Source: Nitrososphaeraceae archaeon
GTDB lineage: Archaea > Thermoproteota > Nitrososphaeria > Nitrososphaerales > Nitrososphaeraceae
Direction of reading: 5' to 3'
DNA: 11,688 nt
Assembly: GCA_021155845.1 (NCBI GenBank)
Contig: JAJNBK010000094.1
Coordinates: forward strand, 1 to 11,688
The position numbers and the translations under genes were made by a program. Position 1 is the first letter of the stretch. Every line of letters begins with the position of its first letter. Shown piece by piece: positions 5,570 through 11,680 of this stretch. The notes beneath the pieces were generated by a model. It saw nothing but the letters and a program-made list of their open reading frames with translations, ran no database searches and was not told the origin of the DNA.

Positions 5570-6443
5570 TTAGAAGTTAATTTCTCCCATCTTGCCATTA
5601 CGATAATCTTCTACTGCTTGAAAAATCTCTTCTTTAGTATTCATAACAAATGGACCATATCTTGCTATTGATTCATTTAATGGTGTGCCGCCAATAAGTA
5701 GTATGTCTAATGGAGATTTTGAATTTTTGGGTGCTCTAATCACTATTTGTTCTCCATCTTTTTCAAAGATGACCAGCTGGCCTCTATCTATCTCTTCTTC
5801 TTGCTTATTGTTTGTTGTCCCAAACATCCCCCGACCGCCAATTACATATGCAAATGTGTTATATTCCTTTGGTACTGGTTGTATTATACTTGCACCAGGT
5901 TGCAAAGTGAAATGCACGTACATAATTGGAATTCGTGTCTCTATTACTGCACTAACGCCTAATACTTTCCCTGCAATGACTTTGGCAGTAACAAGGCCAT
6001 CATCGGTATTTACAAAAGGTATCTTGGAAGATGAAATCTCTTGGTAATGAGGTTTCATCATCTTGTCTCGTTTTGGTAGATTGACCCAAAGCTGAAACCC
6101 ATGTAATCTTCCTCCATTACGTGCAAACTCTCTCTCTGGCATTTCTGAGTGTACTACTCCAGCTCCTGCAGTCATCCATTGGACATCTCCCGAACCAAGC
6201 TTTCCTGCATGTCCTTGTGAATCCTTATGTTCAAACCTACCATCAAGCATATAGGTAACAGTTTCAAAACCTCTATGCGGATGGTTTGGTGCTCCTTTTG
6301 CTTCTCCTGAAGATAAGTCTAGAGAACCTATTTCATCTAGGAGTAGAAAAGGGTCAAATTCTGAAAGGGTTTGAGTAGGAAAAGATCTATGAACAATAAA
6401 GCCGTCGCCCTCAGTAGTTTGAATAGTTTGTTGTTTTCATCAT
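5570..6443 (-). pseudogene. Pirin family protein, frameshifted at codon 3
   Basis: The open frame from 6436 down to 5570 encodes a complete bicupin pirin of about 290 residues. It contains FDPFLLLDEIG, the metal-binding NHPHRGFETVTY, the second ligand pair in GAGVVHSEMP, and a C-terminal cupin from about PIMYVHFTLQPG to GPFVMNTKEEI. Pirins are iron-binding cupins; some oxidise quercetin, others act with regulators. The long frame has no ATG, GTG or TTG until the Met at 6248-6250, and starting there would lose the His-x-His ligands. Two ATGs at 6438-6443 sit one base out of frame, just before a run of four A (6434-6437). With three A, the start would read MMKQQTIQTTEGDGFIVHRS. The TATA box lies about 27 nt before this ATG. 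The gene is therefore frameshifted by one base, or that base is a sequencing error. Confidence 0.85.
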
Positions 6444-6447
6444 ATCT

Positions 6448-6488
6448 CTATTACTACCAGTGTTGATATTTAAGTCTAGTAGTAATAG
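6448..6488. promoter_or_regulatory. 10-bp inverted repeat flanking the pirin TATA box
   Basis: ctattactac (6448-6457) and gtagtaatag (6479-6488) are exact reverse complements 21 bases apart. The space between them holds the minus-strand TATA-like cttaaatatc (about 6465-6474) that serves pirin. The centre-to-centre distance is 31 bp, close to three helical turns, so two bound protein units would face the same side and bracket the TATA box. Confidence 0.5.
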
Positions 6489-6560
6489 ACAACTAAGTCA
6501 GTTAATAAAATCTAACTTAGTTATGCACTTAATACTCTTCTAATTTTACCAAGTCGAAGG

Positions 6561-6568
6561 TTATAAGA
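6561..6568 (+). promoter_or_regulatory. TATA box of the decayed secreted-protein gene
   Basis: The element ttataaga is centred 26 nt before the ATG at 6591, a textbook leaderless spacing. It points away from the pirin promoter, so the two genes were divergently transcribed. Confidence 0.55.
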
Positions 6569-6590
6569 AAATTTAGTTCTTTTTATCAAA

Positions 6591-7057
6591 ATGATAAGAA
6601 CGACAAATATAAAAAAAATTGTAAGTAGGAAAGCACTACCAGCTATCTCAGTGGCGATAGCAATAGCTTCTGTTGTTATGACAACAACAGCATGGCAAAT
6701 ACCACAGGTGAGATAAAATATTGACCTATATCTAAAAACTTCAAAAAAATCCACAAGGACAGATAACATAATCGAAAAAGATGTCACAGTTAGGGCAGGT
6801 CCCCTGGATGCTAAAACTCATCAGTTTGTGACTGTGAATCCAGAACAAATGGTAATACAAACAAATATCACGGAAGGCCCGGTATAGGAAGTAAAGTAAT
6901 TTCATCAACTCCATTATATGATAATAAAACTAAGGTCGATATTTTATGGAATCTAGATCTATTTAGTATCCCCTATTCTGGTTAGGGATTTTGCAAAGAT
7001 AACTTTATGATAACAACAGAGGAGGCACTCGGTAAAATAGCACAGGCAGCAGAATAA
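6591..7057 (+). pseudogene. Secreted protein of unknown function, decayed
   Basis: The ATG at 6591 opens a typical export signal: basic start IRTTNIKKIVSRKA, hydrophobic core LPAISVAIAIASVVM, then TTTAWQIPQ. The frame hits TAA at 6714-6716. It continues in the same frame with coding-like sequence (ENIIEKD-type, then AGPLDAKTHQFVTVNPEQMV) to TAG 6885-6887. One base shift gives GSKVISSTPLYDNKTKVDIL up to TAG 6983-6985. Further shifts give RDFAKITL and then ITTEEALGKIAQAAE, ending at TAA 7055-7057. An intact gene would be about 155 residues. I do not recognise the family. The hydrophobic 88-codon frame on the opposite strand (6521-6787) is the mirror of the signal peptide and is not a gene. Confidence 0.6.
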
Positions 7058-7116
7058 ATAAACCCTATTTTTTGATCTGATCCAGATGAATAATTAAACT
7101 CAAAGCAATAGCATTT

Positions 7117-7235
7117 ATGAGCGTGATAGTATTTTTTCAGTAATGGCTTTTGCATCCGTCATCATTAACCTATATAATAAAATACGGGTTGACTTTAACC
7201 ATATCAATAAGAAGAAGACAAGGGAAAACTATTAG
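7117..7235 (+). pseudogene. Possible tiny membrane protein, frameshifted in a T run
   Basis: The ATG at 7117 starts MSVIVFFQ and stops at once. One base over, after the run of six T (7132-7137), the frame reads VMAFASVIINLYNKIRVDFN followed by HINKKKTRENY and a TAG at 7233-7235. Joined, this is a hydrophobic helix with a basic tail, like the other small membrane peptides nearby. An A/T-rich taattaaac is centred about 22 nt before the ATG. Chance cannot be excluded at this length. Confidence 0.3.
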
Positions 7236-7321
7236 CTAAGAGGAATTCCTGTAGTTTTTAATTGTCTCATCACATAATTAACTTCTGAAGGGGTCACACT
7301 CTAATAGGTTTATAATTATTT

Positions 7322-7459
7322 TTGTACTATGATGATGATTACGCAGCATTGAATTTACAAGTTGAGGAATCATTTCACCATCATAAATGGCACTGGCTTA
7401 TGAAAGTAACTATGCTATTTTTGATACATCAACTTCTAAATACCGCACTTTTGAACTGA
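7322..7459 (+). CDS. Possible small His-rich ORF (45 aa, TTG start)
   Basis: The open frame encodes YYDDDYAALNLQVEES, then FHHHKWHWLMK and a hydrophobic end (MLFLIHQLLNTALL). An acidic head, a His/Trp cluster and a hydrophobic helix would suit a small metal-binding membrane-associated peptide, but this is speculation from composition. The only start is a TTG very close to the TATA-like element at 7307-7318. In another frame, three ATGs in a row (7329-7337) lead to a stop after seven codons. Confidence 0.25.
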   Translation: MYYDDDYAALNLQVEESFHHHKWHWLMKVTMLFLIHQLLNTALLN

Positions 7460-7468
7460 TTCATATAC

Positions 7469-7492
7469 TCATATATTGTATGCAATATATGA
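7469..7492. repeat. Hairpin with 10-bp stem and 4-nt loop
   Basis: tcatatattg (7469-7478) and caatatatga (7483-7492) are exact reverse complements around a tatg loop. It lies about 70 bases before the small gene at 7563 and just after the tiny frame ending at 7459. It may be a transcript end signal or a protein-binding dyad. Confidence 0.6.
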
Positions 7493-7537
7493 ATAGGTTC
7501 TTCTTCTTCTTGTTTCATAAGGTATTAGGTAAAAATA

Positions 7538-7545
7538 CTATAAGA
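7538..7545 (+). promoter_or_regulatory. TATA box of the small gene at 7563
   Basis: The element ctataaga is centred about 22 nt before the ATG at 7563. This fits a leaderless transcript, and no Shine-Dalgarno sequence is present. Confidence 0.5.
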
Positions 7546-7562
7546 TACACTAATAATTAGTT

Positions 7563-7825
7563 ATGATCGCTGATAATACAGGTGGTAATAGTAGCAGACA
7601 TAGTAGTAGTAGTCGCATAGCAGGAGAACAAGATGAAAAGAAAGTGAAGGAGTTAAACAGAGAGATAATGACAATTTTTGGAGTATACAAAGCATCATTT
7701 GGCCACGCTTCTGCTGCATTGCTAAGTGTATGAGACAACATCCAGAAAATAAAAAGGTATTGTTAGAGTATTTTGAAAAGGAGTTTGATAAGTTTTTGAA
7801 TAGGCTTAGCCAGCAGCAACTTTAG
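7563..7825 (+). pseudogene. Small soluble protein of unknown function, split into two overlapping frames
   Basis: The first frame (7563-7733, 56 codons) starts MIADNTGGNSSRHSSSSRIA and runs into EKKVKELNREIMTIFGVYKA and SFGHASAALLSV. The stop TGA overlaps an ATG in the next frame (ATGA at 7730-7733). That frame encodes MRQHPENKKVLLEYFEKEFD followed by KFLNRLSQQQL, ending at 7825. A one-base indel would fuse the two into a mainly helical protein of about 87 residues: a Ser-rich flexible head and two amphipathic helices. Alternatively, two proteins are translationally coupled through the ATGA overlap. I lean to a frameshift, because both halves read as parts of one helical protein and other genes here have similar lesions. 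No family is recognised. The 63-codon frame on the opposite strand is a shadow. Confidence 0.5.
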
Positions 7826-7836
7826 CAATCACATTC

Positions 7837-7855
7837 TATATATATATATATATAT
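7837..7855. repeat. TA dinucleotide tract
   Basis: Nineteen bases of uninterrupted alternating T and A follow the end of the small gene by 11 bases. Such tracts are prone to length change and melt easily. Confidence 0.8.
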
Positions 7856-7956
7856 CAAATTTCAGAACTATTTATCGAAGAGAGACTTCGTATTTGCAAG
7901 ATGTAAATTAACATAGTTAAGCAATATTCTTTAGAGCGCAATGAGATTGTTATATA

Positions 7957-8088
7957 ATGTTTGACGCTCTCATTCAACAGGCACTGAATTGGGAAGGAGG
8001 AGCAGTATTTATACCGCTAGCATTCGGATTGGCTGTAGGTCTAGGATATGTTATTATCTCGGCAGCACGGCACAAAAAAGGCATGTAG
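7957..8088 (+). CDS. Small single-span membrane protein (43 aa)
   Basis: The ATG at 7957 encodes MFDALIQQALNWEGGAVFIP, then LAFGLAVGLGYVIISAARHK and KGM before TAG 8086-8088. It has an amphipathic head, one hydrophobic helix of about 20 residues at positions 17-36, and a basic tail that should stay in the cytoplasm. Short proteins of this design are common as accessory subunits of membrane complexes, but no partner is encoded next to it. It was chosen over the 61-codon frame at 7989-8174 in another frame, which has no coding character. A gggaaggaggag run lies inside the coding sequence, and no clear TATA box is seen at the right distance, so the promoter is uncertain. Confidence 0.5.
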   Translation: MFDALIQQALNWEGGAVFIPLAFGLAVGLGYVIISAARHKKGM

Positions 8089-8130
8089 ATATTAAAAGAA
8101 ATAATTCTTGTAAGCAAATCAATAGTGATA

Positions 8131-8253
8131 TTAGTTATTATCATTTTGGTTATTATTATATAGCCTCTGCCTAAAAAAATAAAGAAGTACTGCAGTTACT
8201 CCCGTTGATAGTATTATCACAGATACAAACCATGCAATATCACTTATGATCAA
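8131..8253 (-). CDS. Small single-span membrane protein (40 aa, TTG start)
   Basis: On the minus strand a TTG at 8251-8253 opens IISDIAWFVSVIILSTGVTA followed by VLLYFFRQRLYNNNQNDNN, ending with TAA at 8131-8133. It has one hydrophobic helix (about residues 5-27), a positive stop-transfer RQR and an Asn-rich tail. The A/T-rich aaatataata at about 8270-8279 on the same strand lies about 22 nt before the TTG, fitting a leaderless transcript. It converges with the 43-residue membrane peptide at 7957. No ATG is available in the frame. No family is recognised. Confidence 0.45.
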   Translation of the reverse strand: MIISDIAWFVSVIILSTGVTAVLLYFFRQRLYNNNQNDNN

Positions 8254-8389
8254 AGGCTATTTGAGATAATATTATATTTACTTACATATATAAGACAATC
8301 ATTTAAAATGAAGGTTTTTCCCATAGCCCTATAATGCTATTTCAATCAAAGCCTTACCTATCTGAATTATCTTACAAAAATGATGGTCG

Positions 8390-8433
8390 CTGAACCCTTC
8401 TTCTACCAGCAAGGTTCAAATCCCTCCGAGCCC
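8390..8433 (+). repeat. Copy 2 of the dispersed repeat, containing a tRNA T-loop-like motif
   Basis: Bases 8390-8416 repeat the block at 5156-5179. They are followed here by a sequence giving ggttcaaatcc, which matches the tRNA T-loop consensus, then ctccgagccc, which looks like an acceptor 3' strand. The flanking T-stem pairs badly, and no complementary gggctcg 5' strand lies upstream, so this is at most a tRNA fragment. Confidence 0.4.
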
Positions 8434-8564
8434 TTTCCATCATAACTTCATAGTTTTTACAAAATATTACATTTTGATTAGATCTAATAGTAAATAAGAA
8501 GAAACTATAGTTTTGAATTAACTACAACTATTACAATAAGGAACTAACCTTCGATGTGAGTCCG

Positions 8565-8627
8565 TGCCTCCAGTTGAATGATAATAATAATGCCGCATTT
8601 CCCGGAGGTTCGGACGTACTGGAGGCA
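8565..8627. repeat. 10-bp inverted repeat with 43-nt loop in a G+C-richer patch
   Basis: tgcctccagt (8565-8574) and actggaggca (8618-8627) are exact reverse complements. A second pair, gtccg (8560-8564) and cggac (8611-8615), crosses the first. As RNA, the two helices would form a pseudoknot or compete. Confidence 0.55.
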
Positions 8628-8808
8628 ACTTCAGTAATTTGCAGGAGCTGGAGAAATATAAAAAAAATTGAAAACGCATAAAGCTTCCTTTCTAGGAGTA
8701 TGTATATATTAATACATAAGATTAGCTGGAATTTCACATAATTTCATTATTTAACATAGCCTAGAAAAGTAGTACCTTATTATCCCAATCATTGTTTGAA
8801 ACTGATAT

Positions 8809-8820
8809 ATGATGCATCAT
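8809..8820. promoter_or_regulatory. 12-bp palindrome upstream of the reductase promoter
   Basis: atgatgcatcat is its own reverse complement and ends 30 bases before the TATA-like element at 8850. An activator site is possible, but the sequence is simple enough to occur by chance. Confidence 0.3.
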
Positions 8821-8849
8821 CAATTGAACATCGGCCGTTATGTCATTAC

Positions 8850-8858
8850 GTATATAAT
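8850..8858 (+). promoter_or_regulatory. TATA box of the broken reductase gene
   Basis: The element gtatataat is centred 36 nt before the ATG at 8890, so initiation near 8879 gives a leader of about 10 nt. Confidence 0.5.
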
Positions 8859-8889
8859 ATTATTCAATGCATGCTCGGTAATTTGATAT

Positions 8890-9967
8890 ATGTTTTCCTT
8901 CCTTTATTTAATGAAAATATATATGGTAGTAGAAGAAGAAAGACTTGTTAGCCATGAGATTCATTTAAAGCAACGTCCAGTAGGAATGCCTACTGAAAGT
9001 AACTTTGAGCTTGTTAAAGTAAATGTTTCAGATCTAAAAGATGGTGAATTCTTAGTACTATATGCGTGGACGTATGAAAGAAACTAAAAGCTACATACCT
9101 TCATTTCAATTAGGAAAACCTCTTGAAGGTGGATGCGTAGGCCAAATTATAAAATCTAAAAATAATCAATTTGAAGTAGGTGAATATGTTCTAGGAAATT
9201 TTGGTTGGAGAGAATACTGGCTCTCTAATGATAGTAACGACGTTATGAAGATTGACCCAAAGATGGCACCAACCCAATGGTATTTGGGTATATTGGGTAT
9301 GACAGGTCTTACGGCTTATGTTGGACTTTTAAAAATTGCTGAACTAAAGGGCGATGATGGTGATAGTAATACTATATTTGTCTCTGCAGCATCAGGAGCA
9401 GTAGGTTCTGTAGCATGCCAAATAGCAAAGATAAAGGGCTTTCGTGTTGCAGGAAGTGTTGGCTCACAAGAAAAGGTAAAATGGCTACTTGATCAAGCTG
9501 GAATAGATTATGCTTTTAACTACAAAGAAGTAGGAGAAAATAACATTTCATCTGAGTTAAGAAAGGCTTGCCCGAATGGGATTGATATCTATTTTGATAA
9601 TGTTGGTGGAAAGCATTTAGAGGCAGCCATTGATAATATGAAAGTATTTGGTAGAATTGTACTTTGTGGAATGATATCACAGTATAATCTCTCCTCTCTT
9701 CCTGCAGGACCTTCTAATCTCTTTTTAGCTGTAACTAATCGACTTAAGCTTCAGGGATTTATTGTTAGAGATCATTACAATATGCTAAATGAGTTTTATG
9801 CTGATATGTCCAAATGGATTAGTGAAGGAAAGATAAAATGGAATGAAACGGTGTTTGAAGGTTTAGAAAATGCACCTAAAGCTTTCTTGGCGCTATTTAA
9901 AGGAGAAAACACTGGCAAAATGCTATATTGTGGAGGTGACTCCCTGTATGTAAAGGGAGCGAACTAA
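8890..9967 (+). pseudogene. NADP-dependent MDR oxidoreductase (CurA/zinc-independent alkenal-reductase type), broken by an internal deletion
   Basis: The first frame (ATG 8890, more likely 8911 or 8923) encodes the usual start LVSHEIHLKQRPVGMPTESN then FELVKVNVSDLKDGEFLV, and stops at 9087. From the ATG at 9062 a second frame carries on with MRGRMKETKSYIPSFQLGKP, a nucleotide-binding AASGAVGSVACQIAK and the diagnostic DIYFDNVGGKHLEAAIDNMK with VLCGMISQYN, ending at 9967. In this family FLV is normally followed by about ten residues of the RNxxxSVDPY type before MRGRM. Here only four bases remain, so about 26 nt were lost and the frame shifted. The intact enzyme would be about 345 residues and would reduce alpha,beta-unsaturated carbonyls. 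The downstream 301-codon frame could be translated alone, but it lacks half of the GroES-like domain. Confidence 0.85.
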
Positions 9968-10317
9968 ATCACATAAGAAATTTGAGTAGCAAAAGATAAA
10001 GATTCCTTTAGCATATCCTAATGATGATATTGAAACCTTCTATCAGCTATTTACTTGGAGAAGATATTTTCTAAAGAAATTCAACTTCCATATTTAGTAC
10101 ATATATGACAATATTATTACTGGATACACTGAATTCAATTACTGTACAGTGGTAACAGTTGAAAATACATGAGACCAGAGGTAAGTAAGAGATAGCAATG
10201 ATGACAAAACAAATTGGCATCAAGTGATAAACACAGCTTTAAGACTCTGTAAGCATAATTAGATATATTAGTAAAAGATGATATGTCGATAGAGTTATAG
10301 AAATTATAGGTACTCAA
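9968..10317. other. Region with no convincing gene
   Basis: The start of this stretch contains a 33-codon frame with coding-like composition (PLAYPNDDIETFYQLF...) but no start codon, ending at about 10100; it may be a gene remnant. A small palindrome actgtacagt lies near 10142-10151. Two A/T-rich elements near the right end (10261-10270 and 10294-10303) may drive the next gene. Confidence 0.4.
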
Positions 10318-10572
10318 ATGGGACAAGGAGATATAGCGACTGTCAGAGAAGAAGCAACAGAAATAACATCACTACCTCCATCTCTAAACACAACCAATAT
10401 GACAGAAAATGTAAGTAATAATGCTTCACTGGCTGGAGATAATGCTTCTCAAACTGGTGAATCAATTGTTAATCAGACAGGACAAGCAGCGCAAACATTT
10501 GTAGACAGAACAGCTAGTGTTTTAAGGAATGTATCTGGAGAAGTCTCAGAGTTATTTGACGCTAACAAGTAA
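10318..10572 (+). CDS. Small hydrophilic protein rich in N-glycosylation sequons (84 aa)
   Basis: The ATG at 10318 opens an 84-residue protein beginning MGQGDIATVREEATEITSLP. It is followed by a stretch crowded with Asn-x-Ser/Thr sequons (NTT, NMT, NVS, NAS twice, NQT twice, NVS) and a C-terminal helix (AAQTFVDRTASVLRNVSGEV). The sequon density is typical of exported, glycosylated archaeal surface proteins, yet no signal peptide precedes it. The frame upstream is closed by a TGA about 40 bases away, and its codons are not hydrophobic enough. The protein may have lost its signal, use another route, or be cytoplasmic. The TATA-like gttatagaaa lies at about 10294-10303. A 10-bp hairpin with a T run follows at 10662. 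No family is recognised. Confidence 0.55.
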   Translation: MGQGDIATVREEATEITSLPPSLNTTNMTENVSNNASLAGDNASQTGESIVNQTGQAAQTFVDRTASVLRNVSGEVSELFDANK

Positions 10573-10661
10573 TGAGCTAAATCCTGGTATCTGGATACAT
10601 TATATCTGATAAAAAAGAGAAAAAGAAATGACAAAAAGATTGAACTATCATTATCTATCAA

Positions 10662-10695
10662 ATATTGAGCAGGATTTTTTTGTTGTGCTCAATAT
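10662..10695 (+). terminator. Hairpin with T run in the loop, possible transcript end
   Basis: atattgagca (10662-10671) pairs exactly with tgctcaatat (10686-10695) around a 14-nt loop containing seven T in a row (10675-10681). Archaeal RNA polymerase stops mainly at T runs, so this could end transcripts from 10318. A protein-binding dyad is an alternative. Confidence 0.4.
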
Positions 10696-10812
10696 GAGGA
10701 AGGGCAGGGAATGTTCTATGCTTTGGTATCATTATCTTCACTGCTTTGTTAAAGGATCTATTGATCCACTTAGTCCTTAGTGTACTAATAGTTTAAAGAT
10801 CTTTATTAATTA

Positions 10813-10820
10813 TTTTATAC
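10813..10820 (+). promoter_or_regulatory. TATA box of the secreted NHL-like gene
   Basis: The element ttttatac is centred about 23 nt before the ATG at 10839. This gives a leaderless start and supports that ATG over the later in-frame ATG at 10866. Confidence 0.5.
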
Positions 10821-10838
10821 ATTAGATGACGAAATAGG

Positions 10839-11680
10839 ATGATTTCAAATAATAGAAGACTTTCAATGAAATCCTTAGTCCTTACTCTACTTTTAATAGT
10901 AATATCAGGAACGGCAATATATACTGGGAAACATTAGCTGAATTGAAGACTCCTGAATCAGTAGTGTATGCGCCCAAACAGGATACCTTATTCGTTTCTA
11001 ATATAGATGGAAAACCAGACCAAAAAGATCAGAAAGGATTCATCTCTAGGATCTCTCTTTCAAATGGGAGCATAACTGAATTGAACTGGATAACTGGACT
11101 AGATGCTCCAAAAGGTATGGCCATTTATAACAATAGTAAATTGTATGATGTTGCAGTAGATAATAGAGGGAATATCTATGTAGCGGACACTCGTACTAAC
11201 AGTATCTATATACTAGACAGGAATCTCATAAATAACAATAACAATAACATCAGTGCATCTTTACAAATCTGGTTACAAAGCCCAAAATTAGACGCCCCTA
11301 ATGGTTTGTACTTTAATAATAAAAATAATACATTAATCGTTGCTTCCGATGGAGCAGATCCCAAAAAACCTGGGGGAAGTATAAAAATAGTTAATTTACA
11401 AAATCGTACTATCAGTAACTTAGGAAGAGAAGGAACAACGTCCCCTATTGGTATTCTAGATGGGATTGAACTTGATGCTACTACTGGAAAACATTACTAT
11501 GTCACTGATAATCCTGCAGGAAAGGTCTATATTGTTAACGCCGATGGAACAGGATATGGAACTTTGATTGATTTAGGAAAGCAAGGAAGTGCTGACCTAG
11601 CGTTCGTCTTAGGTCAAAATATGGTTATAATACCTATAATGCAAGATAATAAACTCGTAGCTTATAAATTAGCAGAATAG
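10839..11680 (+). pseudogene. Secreted NHL-repeat / SMP-30-like beta-propeller protein, frameshifted after the signal peptide
   Basis: The ATG at 10839 encodes a clear export signal (MISNNRRLSMKSLVLTLLLI then VISGTAIYT) and stops at TAG 10935-10937. One base back, the frame continues WETLAELKTPESVVYAPKQD and runs open to TAG 11678-11680 as a propeller of SMP-30/NHL type. Blade motifs include PESVVYAPKQDTLFVSN, DVAVDNRGNIYVADTRTNSI, LDAPNGLYFNNKNNTLIVAS and the last blade GILDGIELDATTGKHYYVTD. The TTG at 10943 is an artificial start without a signal or promoter. In addition, KLYDVAVD near 11139-11162 joins the end of one blade strand directly to the start of the next; relatives usually have about 30 residues (LYVxD...LND) in between, so a blade may be missing in frame. 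Substrate is unknown; gluconolactonase activity is not claimed. Confidence 0.75.

Larger units (their letters stand above)
7058..7562. other. Region with small degenerate frames and a strong hairpin
   Basis: Apart from the two tiny reading frames listed at 7117-7235 and 7322-7459 and the hairpin at 7469-7492, the sequence shows no gene. A TATA-like ggtttataatta lies at 7307-7318. Confidence 0.45.
8254..8889. other. Long region without a convincing gene
   Basis: Besides the tRNA-like repeat (8390-8424), the inverted repeat at 8565-8627, the palindrome at 8809-8820 and a TATA box at 8850, I see no gene. A 68-codon hydrophobic minus-strand frame (8531-8737) and a 42-codon GTG plus-strand frame across the same inverted repeat are too weak to call. 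The 8550-8650 stretch is clearly richer in G+C than its surroundings. Confidence 0.5.
10573..10838. other. Intergenic region with a hairpin
   Basis: It contains the hairpin at 10662-10695 and a small dyad ggatc-tatt-gatcc near 10758-10771. No coding frame with coding character is seen on either strand. Confidence 0.5.

Noticed and set aside
5685..6047. Plus-strand frames of 120 and 71 codons inside pirin
   Set aside because: Antisense shadows of the conserved pirin sequence.
6521..6787. 88-codon hydrophobic frame on the minus strand
   Set aside because: It is the mirror of a plus-strand signal peptide that has its own TATA box and a protein-like continuation; the minus-strand sequence shows no family and no promoter.
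7550..7741. 63-codon minus-strand frame
   Set aside because: It lies antisense to the small gene at 7563, which has a promoter at the right distance and better amino acid composition.
7989..8174. 61-codon plus-strand frame
   Set aside because: It overlaps the 43-residue membrane peptide in another frame and has an Arg/Cys/Tyr-rich composition typical of a shadow.
8341..8433. tRNA gene ending near 8433
   Set aside because: The T-loop motif is present, but the T-stem has mismatches and no 5' acceptor strand, D-arm or anticodon arm can be placed, with or without an intron.
8531..8737. 68-codon minus-strand frame with a hydrophobic start
   Set aside because: It runs across the inverted repeat at 8565-8627, has no recognisable promoter spacing and shows no family; a plus-strand GTG frame across the same place is equally plausible, so neither was called.
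10135..10326. 63-codon minus-strand frame
   Set aside because: Low-complexity Ser/Tyr/Leu composition, no promoter, and it overlaps the promoter of the plus-strand gene at 10318.
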